DNA from: Gordonibacter sp. 28C | GTDB lineage: Bacteria; Actinomycetota; Coriobacteriia; Coriobacteriales; Eggerthellaceae | NCBI RefSeq assembly: GCF_003339845.1 | Contig: NZ_PPTR01000006.1 | Location: 157,380 to 221,379, forward strand | DNA length: 64,000 nt | Direction: 5' to 3' | Shown here: positions 26,779 to 36,782 of the stretch, piece after piece | Layout of the letters: each line of letters begins with the position of its first letter | Numbering within the stretch: the stretch's first letter is position 1 | Notes under the pieces: generated by a model | What the model was told of the DNA's origin: nothing | What the model saw: the letters and a program-made list of their open reading frames with translations, nothing else | Database searches by the model: none | Position numbers and translations under genes: made by a program

Positions 26779-27801
26779 TCACTCGTCAACGTCATCGAAC
26801 CCCACCGCCTGCGATGCTTGCGGCAACGACCCGAACGAGTCAAACAGCTCGGCGCGCATCTCGCAGTGCTTCCGCGTGAAGCCCGGATCCTGGTATCGCA
26901 ACCGTTTTCCCATCCGTTTCGCCAGCTGATGGGCTAAACGGTTGAACGCGCCGCTATCCATCACCTGCCCCCTCGTCACCGTGACCGCCGTGACGCCCAA
27001 CGACAAAAGCGTGCTGCGGCGACGCGCGTCGCTTTCTTGCCGTTCAGGATCCGCATGATACAACTTGCTGTCGTATTCCAGGCAGAGGTTCAACCCGGGC
27101 CAGCACAGATCGCACTCGCAATAGCCTCTATCCGCCAGTTTCCGCAAACGAGGCGGCACGTCGATGCGATGGTTGAGCACGGGCTTCAGCAAAGCGTAGC
27201 CGCCCAAACCATACGGCAGGCACAGCAGCATGGCGAGCGCGGTTTCCATCGGCGAGGCGGATCCGTTCAAAACGTACTGCAAGGCTCGCAGCGCCTTCGC
27301 GCGCCCTTGCACGCTCGGCGTCGCCTCGACGAACGTCCTCAGCTTGGCAACCGAGGTGAGCGGCGCGGGACGGCGCACGGCCGGCCCTCCTTCGACCAAC
27401 GCGTACGTGCCGCAAAGCTCGAACCCCAGCTGGATGAGGCCGACAAGCGAAAGGCGCCTGGCCATCTGCAAAAAGCAGAACTCCGGCGTGCTCATCAGAA
27501 AATCCTCGCTCGCACCGACGACCGATTTCTCGGGAAGCGCGCTCCAGACGCAACCGACCACGGAGGACGTTCGCGAGCGCGCGCCGTCACAGCCGACCAG
27601 CGCGCATAAGGGAAGCGCGCATCCGGCCGGGCGGCGGTTTCCGCCGACGAGGTGCGGCCTTTCCTTGGCGGCCATCACCTCGCGGGCGCGTCGCGTCGCC
27701 TTTTGGCGTTCGCGGTAATCGCCGAGGTAACCTGGACCAACCAATCTCCAATACTGGAGCGCCGATGTATATCCTACAATTATTTCCATAAAGGTCATCA
27801 T
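26779..27801 (-). CDS. Hypothetical protein with endonuclease-like (DUF559/Vsr-fold) C-terminus
   Basis: About 340 residues. The C-terminal part has C-D-L-C-W-P-G-L-N-L-C-L-E-Y-D-S-K-L-Y-H followed by E-S-D-A-R-R-R-S-T-L-L-S-L-G, the E-x-D ... R-x-x-x-L-x-x-x-G pattern of DUF559-like PD-(D/E)xK proteins. The N-terminus (GYTSALQYWR) resembles a domain seen in abortive-infection-type and DUF559 proteins. The function is unknown. The start is uncertain: ATGs at 27801, 27798 and 27789 are close together, and no clear ribosome site is seen. Its stop overlaps the possible GTG start of the OYE gene, so the two may be co-transcribed. Confidence 0.6.
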   Translation of the reverse strand: MMTFMEIIVGYTSALQYWRLVGPGYLGDYRERQKATRRAREVMAAKERPHLVGGNRRPAGCALPLCALVGCDGARSRTSSVVGCVWSALPEKSVVGASEDFLMSTPEFCFLQMARRLSLVGLIQLGFELCGTYALVEGGPAVRRPAPLTSVAKLRTFVEATPSVQGRAKALRALQYVLNGSASPMETALAMLLCLPYGLGGYALLKPVLNHRIDVPPRLRKLADRGYCECDLCWPGLNLCLEYDSKLYHADPERQESDARRRSTLLSLGVTAVTVTRGQVMDSGAFNRLAHQLAKRMGKRLRYQDPGFTRKHCEMRAELFDSFGSLPQASQAVGFDDVDE

Positions 27802-28207
27802 AGGCAAATCTGGCAGAAATTGCGAGTTGAGGGAATGATTTTCGCACGGAAATCGAAAAAGCCTGCATACGATCTGGAAAACCCCAGGTCGGCAGATTTT
27901 TAGTCGCGCTTTTGCTAAGTTTGCCGGTTCATACATTCCCTGAACTCAAGATTTATGCCAAGTTCGAGGATCGCGCCGACTGCAAACGACGAGCGGCCCT
28001 CGCCCACCCGCCCCGTTCACCGCGAGACAAGCTGCCGCGCGCGAACCACGCACCCGACCCGGTTTGAACGGAATAAGGCAGCCAGCCGCCATCTGAAAAG
28101 CAAAACCTTTCCTTGAAAGCCAAAAGGCGGCCCGGAAGTCCAGACCGCCTCTGTTCATAGCCTTGTCACGCGACGGTGCCCCCCCGACACGCCGCGAAGG
28201 AGAAGCC
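27802..28207. other. 406-base intergenic region
   Basis: It holds the leuS terminator at 28121-28150 and the probable promoter region of the DUF559-like gene. It is more AT-rich around 27770-27940 than its surroundings. A 70-codon frame at 27946-28158 (minus) overlaps the terminator and was not accepted as a gene. Confidence 0.5.
28121..28150 (-). terminator. Rho-independent terminator of leuS
   Basis: On the minus strand AGGCGG pairs with CCGCCT across a 14-base loop with extra internal pairs, followed by TTTTGGCTTT, about 60 bases past the leuS stop. Confidence 0.75.
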
Positions 28208-30787
28208 CTACTTCGCCACGATGTTCATCAGGCGGCCGGGCACCACCACGACCTTCTTGACGTCCTTGCCCGCGAGCATCTGCTCGGCCGCGGCCAGGGC
28301 GGCGGCTTTCATGTCGTCCTCGGGCGCGTCGGCGGCCACCGTGATCTTGGCCTTCACCTTGCCGTTCACCTGCACGGCCAGCTCCACCTCGTCGGCCTTG
28401 GCCTGCTCGGGGTCGAACTCCGGCCACGGCTGCTCGTAGACGGAGTCCTGGCGGCCCAGCGCGGTGTGCCACAGCTCCTCGGCCCAGTGCGGAGCCAGGG
28501 GCGCCATCATCTTCACGATGACCTCGGCCACGTCGGCGTCCAGGGCGCGCAGACGCTCGTCGGCGGCGCGCGTCTCGGGCGACACCCTGCGCAGGTAGTC
28601 GCTGGCCGCGTTCACCAGTTCCATGATGGCGGCGATGGCGGTGTTGAAGTTGTTGCGGTCGAAGTCGTCGGCGACTTTGCCCACCACGCGATGCCGCTCG
28701 CGGTTGAGCGTCTCGGCCGCCTTCTCTCCCTCTTCGCGCGACGAGCCTTCCTGATAGAACGTCTCGTCGCCCGCTTGGCAGAGGAAGTCGTTCACGATGC
28801 GCCATGCGCGGTTCATGAACTTGTAAATGCCGGCCAGGCCGTCCTCGTTCCACTGCAGTTCCTTGTCGGGCGGAGCCATGAACAGGATGTAGGTGCGCAC
28901 GGCGTCGGCGCCGTAGCCGGCGATCATGTCCTCGGGCGAGATGACGTTGCCCTTGGACTTGCTCATGACCTCGCCGTGCTCATCCAGCACCATGCCCTGC
29001 GTGAGCAGGTTCGCGAACGGCTCGTCGAAGTCCACCAGCCCCAGGTCGCGCAGCACCTTCGTGTAGAAGCGGCTGTACAGCAGGTGCAGGATGGCGTGCT
29101 CGATGCCGCCGATGTACTGGTCCACCGGCAACCAGCGGTTCGCCTTCTCGGGTGCGAACGGCAGCTCCTCGTTGTGCGGGTCGGTGTAGCGCAGGTAGTA
29201 CCAGCTGGAGCACGTGAACGTGTCCATAGTGTCCGTCTCGCGCTTGGCCGGGCCGCCGCACACGGGGCACGTGGTGTTCACGAACGCCTCGTGCGTGGCC
29301 AGCGTCTCGCCGGCGGCCAGGTCGATGTCCTCGGGCAGGCGCACCGGAAGGTCCTCCTCCGGCACGGGCACGAGGCCGCACTTCTCGCAATGGATGGCCG
29401 GGATGGGGTTGCCCCAGTAGCGCTGGCGGCTGATGAGCCAATCGCGCAGGCGGAACTCCACCTTCGTGCGGCCGAGGCCCTGGGCCTCCAGATCGGCGAC
29501 GATGGCGTCCACGGCCGGCGAGTGCTTGCCGCCCGTCATGCCGGTGTACTTGCCGGACTGCACGAGCACGCCCTCGGCGTCGTAGGCGTGGTCCCAGTCC
29601 ACCGAGGTCACGCGGCGCTCCCGCACGCCGTCCAGCTCGGGGAACAGCGGGTCGTCCTCGCCCAAGATGATGGGGATGATGGGCAGGTCGTACTTGCGCG
29701 CGAACTCGAAGTCGCGCTGGTCGCCGCACGGCACGGCCATGACCGCGCCGGTGCCGTAGTCGCTTACGATGTAGTCGGCCACCCACACGGGAACCTTCTC
29801 GCCGTTCACCGGGTTCACCATGTAACGGCCGGTGAACGCGCCGTGCTTCTCGCGGTCGCCCTGCGCGCGCTCCACGGCGCTCACCTTGGCGGCGCCCTCC
29901 ACCACCTCGCGCACGGCGGCCTCGTACTCGGTGCCCTCCACCAGTTCCATGAGGCCCTGGTACTCGGGCGCCAACAGGAAGAACGAGCAGCCGAACAGCG
30001 TGTCCGGGCGCGTGGTGAACACGGTGATCCGGTCGGCCTCGGTGGGCTCGGAGGGCGCTTCGCCGTCGGGCCCGCACAGCGTGAACGTGACCTCCGCGCC
30101 CTCGGAGCGGCCGATCCAGTTCGCCTGCATCTGCTTGACGCGCTCAGGCCAGCCGGTGAGCTGATCCAGGTCGTCCAGCAACTCCTGGGCGTAGTCGGTG
30201 ATCTTGAGGTACCACTGGGTGAGATCGCGCTTCTCCACCGCGCCGTGGCAGCGCCAGCACGTGCCTTCCGTGACCTGCTCGTTGGCGAGCACGGTCTCGC
30301 AGTTCGGACACCAGTTCACGGGGCTGTTGCGGCGCTCAACCAGGCCGCGCTTCCAGAACTGCAGGAATATCCACTGGCCCCAGCGGTAGTACTCCGGATC
30401 GCACGCCACGACGGTACGGTCCCAGTCGTAGGAGAATCCCATGCGCTTGAACGACGCCTTCTGCGTGTCGATGTTGGCGTAGGTCCACGTAGCGGGATGG
30501 CTGTTGTGCTTGATGGCGGCGTTCTCGGCCGGCAAGCCGAACGCGTCCCAGCCCATGGGATGCAGCACGTCGAAGCCGCGCATCTTGGAGTAGCGCGCGA
30601 CCACGTCGCCGATGGTGTAGTTGCGCACGTGCCCCATGTGGATATCGCCCGACGGGTACGGGAACATCTCCAGCACGTACTTCGTCGGCTTCGAGGTGTC
30701 CTCCGTCACCTGATAGAGGTCGGTGTCGGCCCACTCCTTTTGCCAGCGAGGCTCGATCTCATGCGGGTTGTAAGGTTTCATGGTCAT
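28208..30787 (-). CDS. leuS: Leucyl-tRNA synthetase
   Basis: An 859-residue class I synthetase of normal bacterial length that charges tRNA-Leu. The HIGH motif appears as HMGH in [15 protein letters not shown] near residue 45, and the KMSKS loop as MSKSKGN in the C-terminal half. A zinc-knuckle-like CPNC...CWRC and the CP1 editing domain (TTRPDTLFG) lie between. The ATG at 30787 (MTMKPYN) has GAGGA seven bases upstream; the upstream in-frame extension belongs to a decayed gene remnant. A -10-like TACAAT lies about 40 bases upstream. No T-box was recognised in the leader. Confidence 0.97.
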   Translation of the reverse strand: MTMKPYNPHEIEPRWQKEWADTDLYQVTEDTSKPTKYVLEMFPYPSGDIHMGHVRNYTIGDVVARYSKMRGFDVLHPMGWDAFGLPAENAAIKHNSHPATWTYANIDTQKASFKRMGFSYDWDRTVVACDPEYYRWGQWIFLQFWKRGLVERRNSPVNWCPNCETVLANEQVTEGTCWRCHGAVEKRDLTQWYLKITDYAQELLDDLDQLTGWPERVKQMQANWIGRSEGAEVTFTLCGPDGEAPSEPTEADRITVFTTRPDTLFGCSFFLLAPEYQGLMELVEGTEYEAAVREVVEGAAKVSAVERAQGDREKHGAFTGRYMVNPVNGEKVPVWVADYIVSDYGTGAVMAVPCGDQRDFEFARKYDLPIIPIILGEDDPLFPELDGVRERRVTSVDWDHAYDAEGVLVQSGKYTGMTGGKHSPAVDAIVADLEAQGLGRTKVEFRLRDWLISRQRYWGNPIPAIHCEKCGLVPVPEEDLPVRLPEDIDLAAGETLATHEAFVNTTCPVCGGPAKRETDTMDTFTCSSWYYLRYTDPHNEELPFAPEKANRWLPVDQYIGGIEHAILHLLYSRFYTKVLRDLGLVDFDEPFANLLTQGMVLDEHGEVMSKSKGNVISPEDMIAGYGADAVRTYILFMAPPDKELQWNEDGLAGIYKFMNRAWRIVNDFLCQAGDETFYQEGSSREEGEKAAETLNRERHRVVGKVADDFDRNNFNTAIAAIMELVNAASDYLRRVSPETRAADERLRALDADVAEVIVKMMAPLAPHWAEELWHTALGRQDSVYEQPWPEFDPEQAKADEVELAVQVNGKVKAKITVAADAPEDDMKAAALAAAEQMLAGKDVKKVVVVPGRLMNIVAK

Positions 30788-30904
30788 GTTGCTTCCTCGA
30801 AACGTATGGGCAATCGTAGTTGCACATTGTAGCAGTGTTACCGCGCTTGCAGGAGTTATTAGCGCGTATCGTCGGGCAATCGGCATGCGCGCGCCCGGCT
30901 CGCC

Positions 30905-31081
30905 CCCTCTGACATGACAAGGCCTTTGGGTGGGTTCGGGCAACCCGCACGCCTTCCATCCGTCGAATATCTTCGGCAGGCCGCTGCCGGAACGCTCGAC
31001 GATTTCGACGAACGAGAATATCTTCGACATGGTCGCGTTGCTTGGGTCGAAAAAACGCCCCCGGAAACGGCAGCTTTCATA
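30905..31081 (-). pseudogene. Remnant of an AlbA_2/Schlafen-type ATP-binding regulator C-terminus
   Basis: On the minus strand, the frame from 31081 reads ...[18 protein letters not shown]... and [15 protein letters not shown], ending G-L-P-E-P. This is the characteristic C-terminal signature (N-P-x-x-x-x-x-F ... E-x-x-G-S-G-I-x-x-I ... G-L-P-x-P) of AlbA_2-domain ATP-binding proteins. It is cut by a stop upstream and loses similarity after PEPTQ. The remaining part of the 400-base leuS-FHA gap shows no gene. Confidence 0.5.
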
Positions 31082-31185
31082 TCAACCCGAAAGCCGCCGG
31101 GATTTGCAAGCTCGATACGATCCGGCCTGCGCAGAGGCGACTAAACCCCGCCGACGATCGAGCTGGAAAGCGGAATATTCCTTGA

Positions 31186-32199
31186 TCAGCGCCGCGCGAC
31201 CCGGTTTCCCTCGAGCAGGGCGCCGAACCAGTAGTGTGCGACGCCGGCCAGGACGATGCGGTCGCCGAACGCGAGCTCGAACGGCTGGCGGCCGTCGCGC
31301 ACGCTGTCGTACACGACGCAGTCGTCGCGCAGAACGCGGCTGCCGTGCCTCGACCCTTGGTCCTCCAAGCACCAAACGCCGTTTTTGTTGACGATGCGAC
31401 AGTGCGACCGCGAGACGTACGGATTCGACTCTATAACGTCGCAGTCGGTGTAACGTCCGATGGCGAACGGACGGTCGTCCGTCAGGGTCCACCAGTTGGC
31501 CATGGCGCCCTGCTCGTCGCTCGCGTACTTGATCAGGCAGGCGCGGTTTTCCCGCAAACAGGGCCGGTCCTCGGCTTCATCCGGAACGACGAGCGGCGTC
31601 TCGTCGGCCAGCTCGAACACGAGGCGCTCGTCGAGATACCCGAACGTCATGAGATGGAAGTACGAGGACGCGAGCACGACCAGCTGTTCCCGGCATCGTT
31701 CAGGAGGGAGTTCTTCGCACCAAGCGAACAGGGAGCGCATCTCGTTGGAGATGCGGTCGGGGTTGAGCTCCACGCGCCCGTCCTCGCGCTCGTTCTCCAG
31801 CCCGCGCTCGACGTCTTCCCACAAGGCGCTGCGGAAATAGCCGGCCGCCTCACCGGCGTCGCAGCCCGCCTCTTCGCACAGCTCGGCGCAGAGGAGCCGC
31901 GCGGCCTCGTCGAAAGCCCGGGGGTTCTTTTCGTAGCTCATGCGGAAATCTTCCACATAGCGCCGCGAGTGGATGAGGCGAGACAAGACGGCCGCCGTTC
32001 GCTTGCGAATGGTGGGGTTGTCGTGATTGATGTAATGGCCGTTCGTTCCGATGTAGGAATAGAGAACCTTATGATTGACCCGGCCGTGCGAGAGCGATCG
32101 AATATGCTCGGCGAAGTAGTACAGCGCCGTGTGCCATCCGCAATCCTCGCCCGGCACGTCGAATGATCGCGTCTTCTCGGTGTTCGTCGTCGACCGCAC
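31186..32199 (-). CDS. FHA-domain protein
   Basis: A 337-residue cytoplasmic protein. The C-terminal ~95 residues form a forkhead-associated domain: FAIGRYTDCDVI, SNPYVSRSHCRIV, and EDQGSRHGSRVL, which binds phosphothreonine. The first ~220 residues are helical and not recognised. The GTG start at 32199 follows AAGGGG with good spacing; a TTG at 32229 would add ten residues but lacks a ribosome site. It lies just downstream of a Ser/Thr kinase gene, so it is probably that kinase's phospho-target or reader. Confidence 0.8.
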   Translation of the reverse strand: MRSTTNTEKTRSFDVPGEDCGWHTALYYFAEHIRSLSHGRVNHKVLYSYIGTNGHYINHDNPTIRKRTAAVLSRLIHSRRYVEDFRMSYEKNPRAFDEAARLLCAELCEEAGCDAGEAAGYFRSALWEDVERGLENEREDGRVELNPDRISNEMRSLFAWCEELPPERCREQLVVLASSYFHLMTFGYLDERLVFELADETPLVVPDEAEDRPCLRENRACLIKYASDEQGAMANWWTLTDDRPFAIGRYTDCDVIESNPYVSRSHCRIVNKNGVWCLEDQGSRHGSRVLRDDCVVYDSVRDGRQPFELAFGDRIVLAGVAHYWFGALLEGNRVARR

Positions 32200-32284
32200 C
32201 TTGACCCCTTGTCTCTGTTGCTTTTTCAAGCCTGCGTTTGCGCAAGTAAACGATCACTAGGTTATTCGTCTTGGGGAGGTCGCC

Positions 32285-33328
32285 CTATTGCGCAACACCA
32301 TTCGTTATATCACCGGCCGGCAAATCAGGCTGGGGACGAAGCGCGAACGCAGGCGTGGGAAGGGGTTCCGCGAAGTTGGCCAAGGTAGAGGACGCACTCG
32401 AGTCGGCGTAGCGCTCCTTCAGCCGTTCCATCCGTTCCACCAGCTCAAAGGCGTTCGGGCGCTCTCGCGGATCGAGGGAAACGCAGGCTTGGAGCGTTCG
32501 CCGGACATCGCGCGGCAATCCGTCATCGATGCGCGGTCCGGCGCCTCGGCGAAAGCGCGCCGACCAAAAGGAAAGGTCGCGGCGCGGGGAGGGCGGGAAC
32601 GGATACGGCCACAGCCCCGTGAGCACCTCGTGCGCCACGATGCCGAACGAGAACACGTCCATCGTGTCGTTCTCCCAGCCCTCGTTGCGAAGGATCCCCT
32701 CGGGTGCGGCGTATCCGTACGATCCGCAGGGCACGGCGCCCGCCGGCCCGTCCAGGAAAAACGCGGTGTCGAAGTCGATAAGGGTCGCTCGATTGCACGG
32801 CGAGCGGGAGATGATGATGTTCGAGGGCTTGACGTCTTGATGGACCAGTGGCGCCTTCGGGTCGAAACGGAGCAGATCGCGAAGGCAAACGGCTACGGCG
32901 AGCAGCAGCGACAGCGACTCGGAGAACGGAACCGGCCGGCGTTCTCGCGCCCGCTGCGCGATCAAATGCGAAAGCGTCGCCCCCTCGACCCACGTGAGCA
33001 TCGAGTAGAGCAGCTCTCCGCAATCGGAGCGGGGCGGCGACTCGCCCACGATCCCGTATGCGAGAACGTGCGGCAGACAATCGCCCTCCCCCGCCGCAGC
33101 GCGAGATCGCGCGCTCTCGGCCAGACGCGAGAGCAGCTCGGTCTGATGCCGCAAGTACGGACCCTCGGCCCGTACGGTTTTCAGACAGCACCTGCGCTGG
33201 GAAGCCGCATCGGATGCGAAACGGCAGACGAACACGTACGAACGGCTGCTTTTCGACACGAGTTCGATCGACAAAGGCTGTGATGCCCACCTGCGTGCTT
33301 CGACGCGGCGCGCGGAATGGATATGCAT
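32285..33328 (-). CDS. Eukaryotic-like Ser/Thr protein kinase, divergent
   Basis: A 347-residue soluble kinase. The ATP-binding Lys is likely K50 (CCLKTV), the catalytic loop is H163-Q-D165-V-K-P-S-N170 and the APE motif is at 208-210. Two departures: the HRD Arg is Gln, and the Mg-binding DFG is D185-F-D187, so the Gly is lost; no clear Gly-rich P-loop is seen. There is no transmembrane helix or PASTA domain. The ATG at 33328 has GGAGG seven bases upstream; an extension to 33508 is rejected. It forms an operon with the FHA gene. Activity may be weak or regulatory. Confidence 0.8.
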   Translation of the reverse strand: MHIHSARRVEARRWASQPLSIELVSKSSRSYVFVCRFASDAASQRRCCLKTVRAEGPYLRHQTELLSRLAESARSRAAAGEGDCLPHVLAYGIVGESPPRSDCGELLYSMLTWVEGATLSHLIAQRARERRPVPFSESLSLLLAVAVCLRDLLRFDPKAPLVHQDVKPSNIIISRSPCNRATLIDFDTAFFLDGPAGAVPCGSYGYAAPEGILRNEGWENDTMDVFSFGIVAHEVLTGLWPYPFPPSPRRDLSFWSARFRRGAGPRIDDGLPRDVRRTLQACVSLDPRERPNAFELVERMERLKERYADSSASSTLANFAEPLPTPAFALRPQPDLPAGDITNGVAQ

Positions 33329-33758
33329 GCCCGATCCTCCACTTCGCCGAAGCGCCCTGGACGTCAAGGCGCATGGTCCGTTCGGAGGCCCTCGTGGAAA
33401 AACGTTTTGAGCAAGGAGTGCTGGCGAACGTGCGCGGGAGGTCGCTCGCACCGCCTTGGGGCAGTGCTCTGACGTGCGCGCCGACGGTTTTCGGGAGGCC
33501 TCCCTCATCGCAACTATAGCCCGTTGAAACGCCTATACGAGTTGCGCAACTTCAAGTTAGACCAGCTCGAAGACGCACGAACCGCCATCGGCCGAAAGTC
33601 CGAAGCGGGGCGGGCACGCCATCCGCGAAGGCCCCCTATGCAGGCGAGTTTTCGCACGCGTCAAGCAGGCGCAGAAGATCCGCGAACGGCGCGCGGAGAG
33701 CGACGGGCTCGCACCGCAACCGGCTGGCGCGGGGGACGGAGACGGAACAGCGCGCGGA
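33329..33758. other. 430-base intergenic region
   Basis: Between yaaA (ends 33759) and the kinase start. The only clear structure is the perfect 12-base palindrome AGTTGCGCAACT at 33540-33551. No gene or terminator was recognised. Confidence 0.4.
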
Positions 33759-34550
33759 TCAACGCCCGAGGACGAACACGAGGCGGTCGTCGCCGGACAG
33801 GCGGTCGTCGTACGCGTAGCCGGCCACGTCGAACGCCCGCAGGTCTTCGGGGCGGCGCACGTCGTTCTCGGCGCACCAGCGCATCATTGACCCGCGAGCA
33901 GCCTTCGCCGCCGTGGAGCGTTGGACGAGACGGCCCTGCGCATCGACGGTTCCGAACAGGCAGGTGACGATGCGCGGGGGCGGCGCGAAAGCGGGGTTTC
34001 CCCTGTCGTCGAGGCTGCCGGCCCGCGCGTGCGGAACGACGGCCTTGGCGTACTCGACCGAGGCCAGGTTCACGATCACGTCGGTTTCGGCGGCAAGCGC
34101 ACGGTAGAGGCTGTCGCCCCAGAAGGCGTAGAGGTGGGGCGCGCCGCCTGCGGGCAGCTTCGCCTGCATTTCCAAGCGGTACGGCACCACGCCGTCGAGG
34201 GGACGGAGCATGCCGTAGAAGCCCGAGAGGATGCGCAGGCGCTCCTGCAGGTACGCCAGCTGCGCCTCGTCCATGACCTGCGGCGCGAGATGCTGGTACT
34301 GGATGCCCTCGTAGGCGAGCACGGCCGGGGTGAGCGCGCTGGCGCGCAGGTCCATGGTGCGGACGCGTTCGAAGTTGAGCTCGGCCAGCGCGTCGCTGCA
34401 CCGCCAAAGCGCCTTCGCCTCGTCGTAGGACAGCGCGCGCAACGTGCCGAGCAACAGCTCGGTTCGATCGAGGAACGCGGGCAGGTCGCGCCAGGCGAAG
34501 GCGTCGTCCACGACGTTCATCTTCTTGGCGGGCGATACGATGAAGCGCAC
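33759..34550 (-). CDS. yaaA: YaaA/DUF328 peroxide-stress protein
   Basis: A 263-residue protein of the YaaA (UPF0246) family. Marks are the N-terminal MRFIVSPAKKM, Y-E-G-I-Q-Y-Q-H near residue 80, FYGMLRPLDGVVPYRLEM near 111-128 and FWGDSLYRAL. In E. coli YaaA limits free iron and DNA damage during peroxide stress. Length is normal. It lies about 100 bases downstream of porB on the same strand and may be read from the por promoter, a sensible pairing with an oxygen-sensitive oxidoreductase. Confidence 0.92.
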   Translation of the reverse strand: MRFIVSPAKKMNVVDDAFAWRDLPAFLDRTELLLGTLRALSYDEAKALWRCSDALAELNFERVRTMDLRASALTPAVLAYEGIQYQHLAPQVMDEAQLAYLQERLRILSGFYGMLRPLDGVVPYRLEMQAKLPAGGAPHLYAFWGDSLYRALAAETDVIVNLASVEYAKAVVPHARAGSLDDRGNPAFAPPPRIVTCLFGTVDAQGRLVQRSTAAKAARGSMMRWCAENDVRRPEDLRAFDVAGYAYDDRLSGDDRLVFVLGR

Positions 34551-34650
34551 GGTTATCCTCTCTCCGCCTCAGCGCGCCGGCGCCGGCCGTCGCGAGCCTT
34601 CGCGCCGTCCGAAAGCGAGGCGTCCGTCCGTCTGCACGAGCGGCATGGCG

Positions 34651-35571
34651 CTAGCCGCGCCAATCCCGACGCATGGCCTCCCATTTCGCGTCGCGGCCCG
34701 CTTCGACGGCGGCCGCGTCCTCGTCGGTGAGAGCCCTGAAGCGGCCTTGGCGGCGCAGGTACGCGCCCACGCCGGCGAACTCCTTGGGGTCGCGGTTGAG
34801 CTTGAAGCGGCCGCCAGGCACGCCGCTCACTTGCTCGCCCTCGTACTCGGCCAGGTACCACAAACCCGTGTCCACGATGTCCTGCGCGATGTCCACCGTC
34901 TCGTCCACGCCGCAGCCCCAGCCGGTGGGGCACGGGGCGATCACGTGGATGTAGCGCGTGCCGCGTATGTCACGGGCGCGCTCCACCTTGCGGACGAAAT
35001 CGTTCAGGTAGCCGATGGACGCCGTGGCGGCGTAGGGGATGCCGTGGGCGGCCACGATCTCGAACAGGTTCTTCTTCTGCGTCAGGCAGCCGCGCGCGTT
35101 CGAGCCCGCCGGCGTGGTGGTGGTCTTGGCGCCGAACGGGGTGAGCGAGCTCTTCTGGATGCCCGTGTTCATGTACGCCTCGTTGTCGTAGCAGATATAG
35201 AGCACGTCGTCGTTGCGGTCGATGGCGCCGGAGAGCGCCTGCAGGCCGATGTCGGCCGTGCCTCCGTCGCCGGCGAAGCCCACCACCGTGCAGTCGTCGG
35301 GCTTCTTCCCCTGCGCGCGCAGGCCGGCCTCGATGCCGGTGAGCACGCTGGCCGTGGCGGCGAAGGGCGTGATCATGGCGTTGTTCGCGAAGGCGAGCTG
35401 CGGGAAGTTGAAGCCGACGGCGCTCATGCAGCCGGCCGGCAGCGCGGCCACGGCATTCGGCCCCAGCACCTTGAGCGCCGCGCGCACGGCGAGCGACCCG
35501 CCGCACCCGGCGCACGCCTTGTGGCCGAAGAAGAACTCGTCGTCGCTGATGTTCTTGGCGTTGACGGCCAT
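34651..35571 (-). CDS. porB: 2-oxoacid (pyruvate-type):ferredoxin oxidoreductase, beta subunit
   Basis: A 306-residue thiamine-pyrophosphate subunit. A Cys pair at KACAGCGGSLAVR and one further Cys hold the proximal [4Fe-4S] cluster; TPP/Mg binding is at GFAGDGGTADIGLQAL ... DNEAYMNTGIQ. With PorA, D and G it converts a 2-oxoacid and CoA to acyl-CoA, CO2 and reduced ferredoxin. The ATG at 35571 has GGGAGG upstream and is 2 bases after the porA stop. Substrate (pyruvate versus 2-oxoisovalerate) is inferred from overall likeness to PorB. Confidence 0.9.
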   Translation of the reverse strand: MAVNAKNISDDEFFFGHKACAGCGGSLAVRAALKVLGPNAVAALPAGCMSAVGFNFPQLAFANNAMITPFAATASVLTGIEAGLRAQGKKPDDCTVVGFAGDGGTADIGLQALSGAIDRNDDVLYICYDNEAYMNTGIQKSSLTPFGAKTTTTPAGSNARGCLTQKKNLFEIVAAHGIPYAATASIGYLNDFVRKVERARDIRGTRYIHVIAPCPTGWGCGVDETVDIAQDIVDTGLWYLAEYEGEQVSGVPGGRFKLNRDPKEFAGVGAYLRRQGRFRALTDEDAAAVEAGRDAKWEAMRRDWRG

Positions 35572-35573
35572 GG

Positions 35574-36782
35574 TTACCGCCTCCCTTCCGCGACGGCGTC
35601 TGCCGGCGAGTCGATGCCCAGGAACGACACGCACGCGACGTCCGTTTTGCCGCCCGCCGCTTCTTGCAGCACCCGAAACATGCCCTTCATCTGCGCTTCC
35701 GAGATGTCGTCGCCGCCCAGGCCTCCGATGAAGTTGTACGTGGGAACGCCCGCCCCTGCCTGTTGGAGCGCGGAGTTCACGTTCGTGAACACGGTGCCCT
35801 CGGCGCCGAACGACACGTCCTTCTCCAGCACGCCCACCGCACGCGCGCCGCGCACCGCCTGCACGACGGCGGCGGCCGGCATCGGGCGCAGATAGCGGAT
35901 GCGCAAAAGCCCCGCGCGCTCGCCCGCCGCGCGCAGCTCGTCCACCACGGCGCGCGCAAGGCCCGCGATGGATCCCAGCGTTACCAGCACCACGTCGGCG
36001 TCGTCCGTGCGGTACGCCTCCACCATGCCGGGATAGCGGCGGCCGAACACCTCGGCGAAACGCGCCTCCGCCCGTTCGACGGCCGCCGGAGCGGCTTCCA
36101 GCATGTCGCGGTGCTCCCAGTACTTGAAGTAGCGGTCGTACTCGGACCCCGCCGAGAAGCCGATGTTCACCGGATGCTCGAAGTCGAAGCGGTTGCCCGC
36201 CCCGTCGTAGGGCGGCAGGAAGGCGTCAGCCTCTTCGGGCGCGGGCACGTCCACCGTCTCGTAGGTGTGCGTGAGCGCGAATCCGTCCAGGTTCACCATG
36301 ACGGGCGTGCGCACCGCCGGGTCCTCGGCCACCGCGTAGGCCATGAGCGCCAAGTCGAGCGCCTCCTGGTTGTCCTGGGCGTACACCTGGATCCAACCGT
36401 GGTCGAGCAGCGAGAGCGAGTCGCGCTGGTCGCCGTAGATGTTCCACGGCAGCGCCGTGGCGCGGTTCGCGTTCATCATGACGATGGGGAACCGGCCGCC
36501 CGACGCGTAGGTAAGGCACTCGGCCATGTACAGCAGGCCCTGGCTCGACGTGGCCGTGAACGTGCGCGCGCCCGTGGCCGCAGCCCCGATGGCGCACGAC
36601 AGCGCCGAGTGCTCGGACTCCACGTGCACGTACTCGGCCGCCAGCGAGCCGTCCTCCACCATCTCGCTCAAACGCTCCACCACCACCGTCTGCGGCGTGA
36701 TGGGATACGCGCTGACAACCTGCGGGCGCGCCAGCCGCACGCCCTCGGCGAACGCCTCGTCGCCGGAAAGGAACCGTTTCAT
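35574..36782 (-). CDS. porA: 2-oxoacid:ferredoxin oxidoreductase, alpha subunit
   Basis: A 402-residue PorA. Marks: FLSGDEAFAEGVRLA, the TPP-activating YPITPQT near residue 26-32, S-S-Q-G-L-L-Y-M-A-E, and RATALPWNIYGDQRD. It pairs with PorB at the active site. The ATG at 36782 overlaps the porD stop (36779) by four bases, coupling translation. The gene is in the order G-D-A-B, normal for four-subunit enzymes. Confidence 0.92.
   Translation of the reverse strand: MKRFLSGDEAFAEGVRLARPQVVSAYPITPQTVVVERLSEMVEDGSLAAEYVHVESEHSALSCAIGAAATGARTFTATSSQGLLYMAECLTYASGGRFPIVMMNANRATALPWNIYGDQRDSLSLLDHGWIQVYAQDNQEALDLALMAYAVAEDPAVRTPVMVNLDGFALTHTYETVDVPAPEEADAFLPPYDGAGNRFDFEHPVNIGFSAGSEYDRYFKYWEHRDMLEAAPAAVERAEARFAEVFGRRYPGMVEAYRTDDADVVLVTLGSIAGLARAVVDELRAAGERAGLLRIRYLRPMPAAAVVQAVRGARAVGVLEKDVSFGAEGTVFTNVNSALQQAGAGVPTYNFIGGLGGDDISEAQMKGMFRVLQEAAGGKTDVACVSFLGIDSPADAVAEGRR

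Noticed and set aside
27946..28158. 70-codon frame on the minus strand downstream of leuS
   Set aside because: It begins inside the leuS terminator and has no ribosome site or similarity.
28163..30832. 889-codon open frame on the plus strand
   Set aside because: Antisense to leuS; composition typical of high-GC shadow frames.
30788..31185. T-box or other tRNA-sensing leader for leuS
   Set aside because: No T-box core sequence (AGGGTGGNACCGCG-like) was found on the minus strand; the region instead holds a gene remnant.
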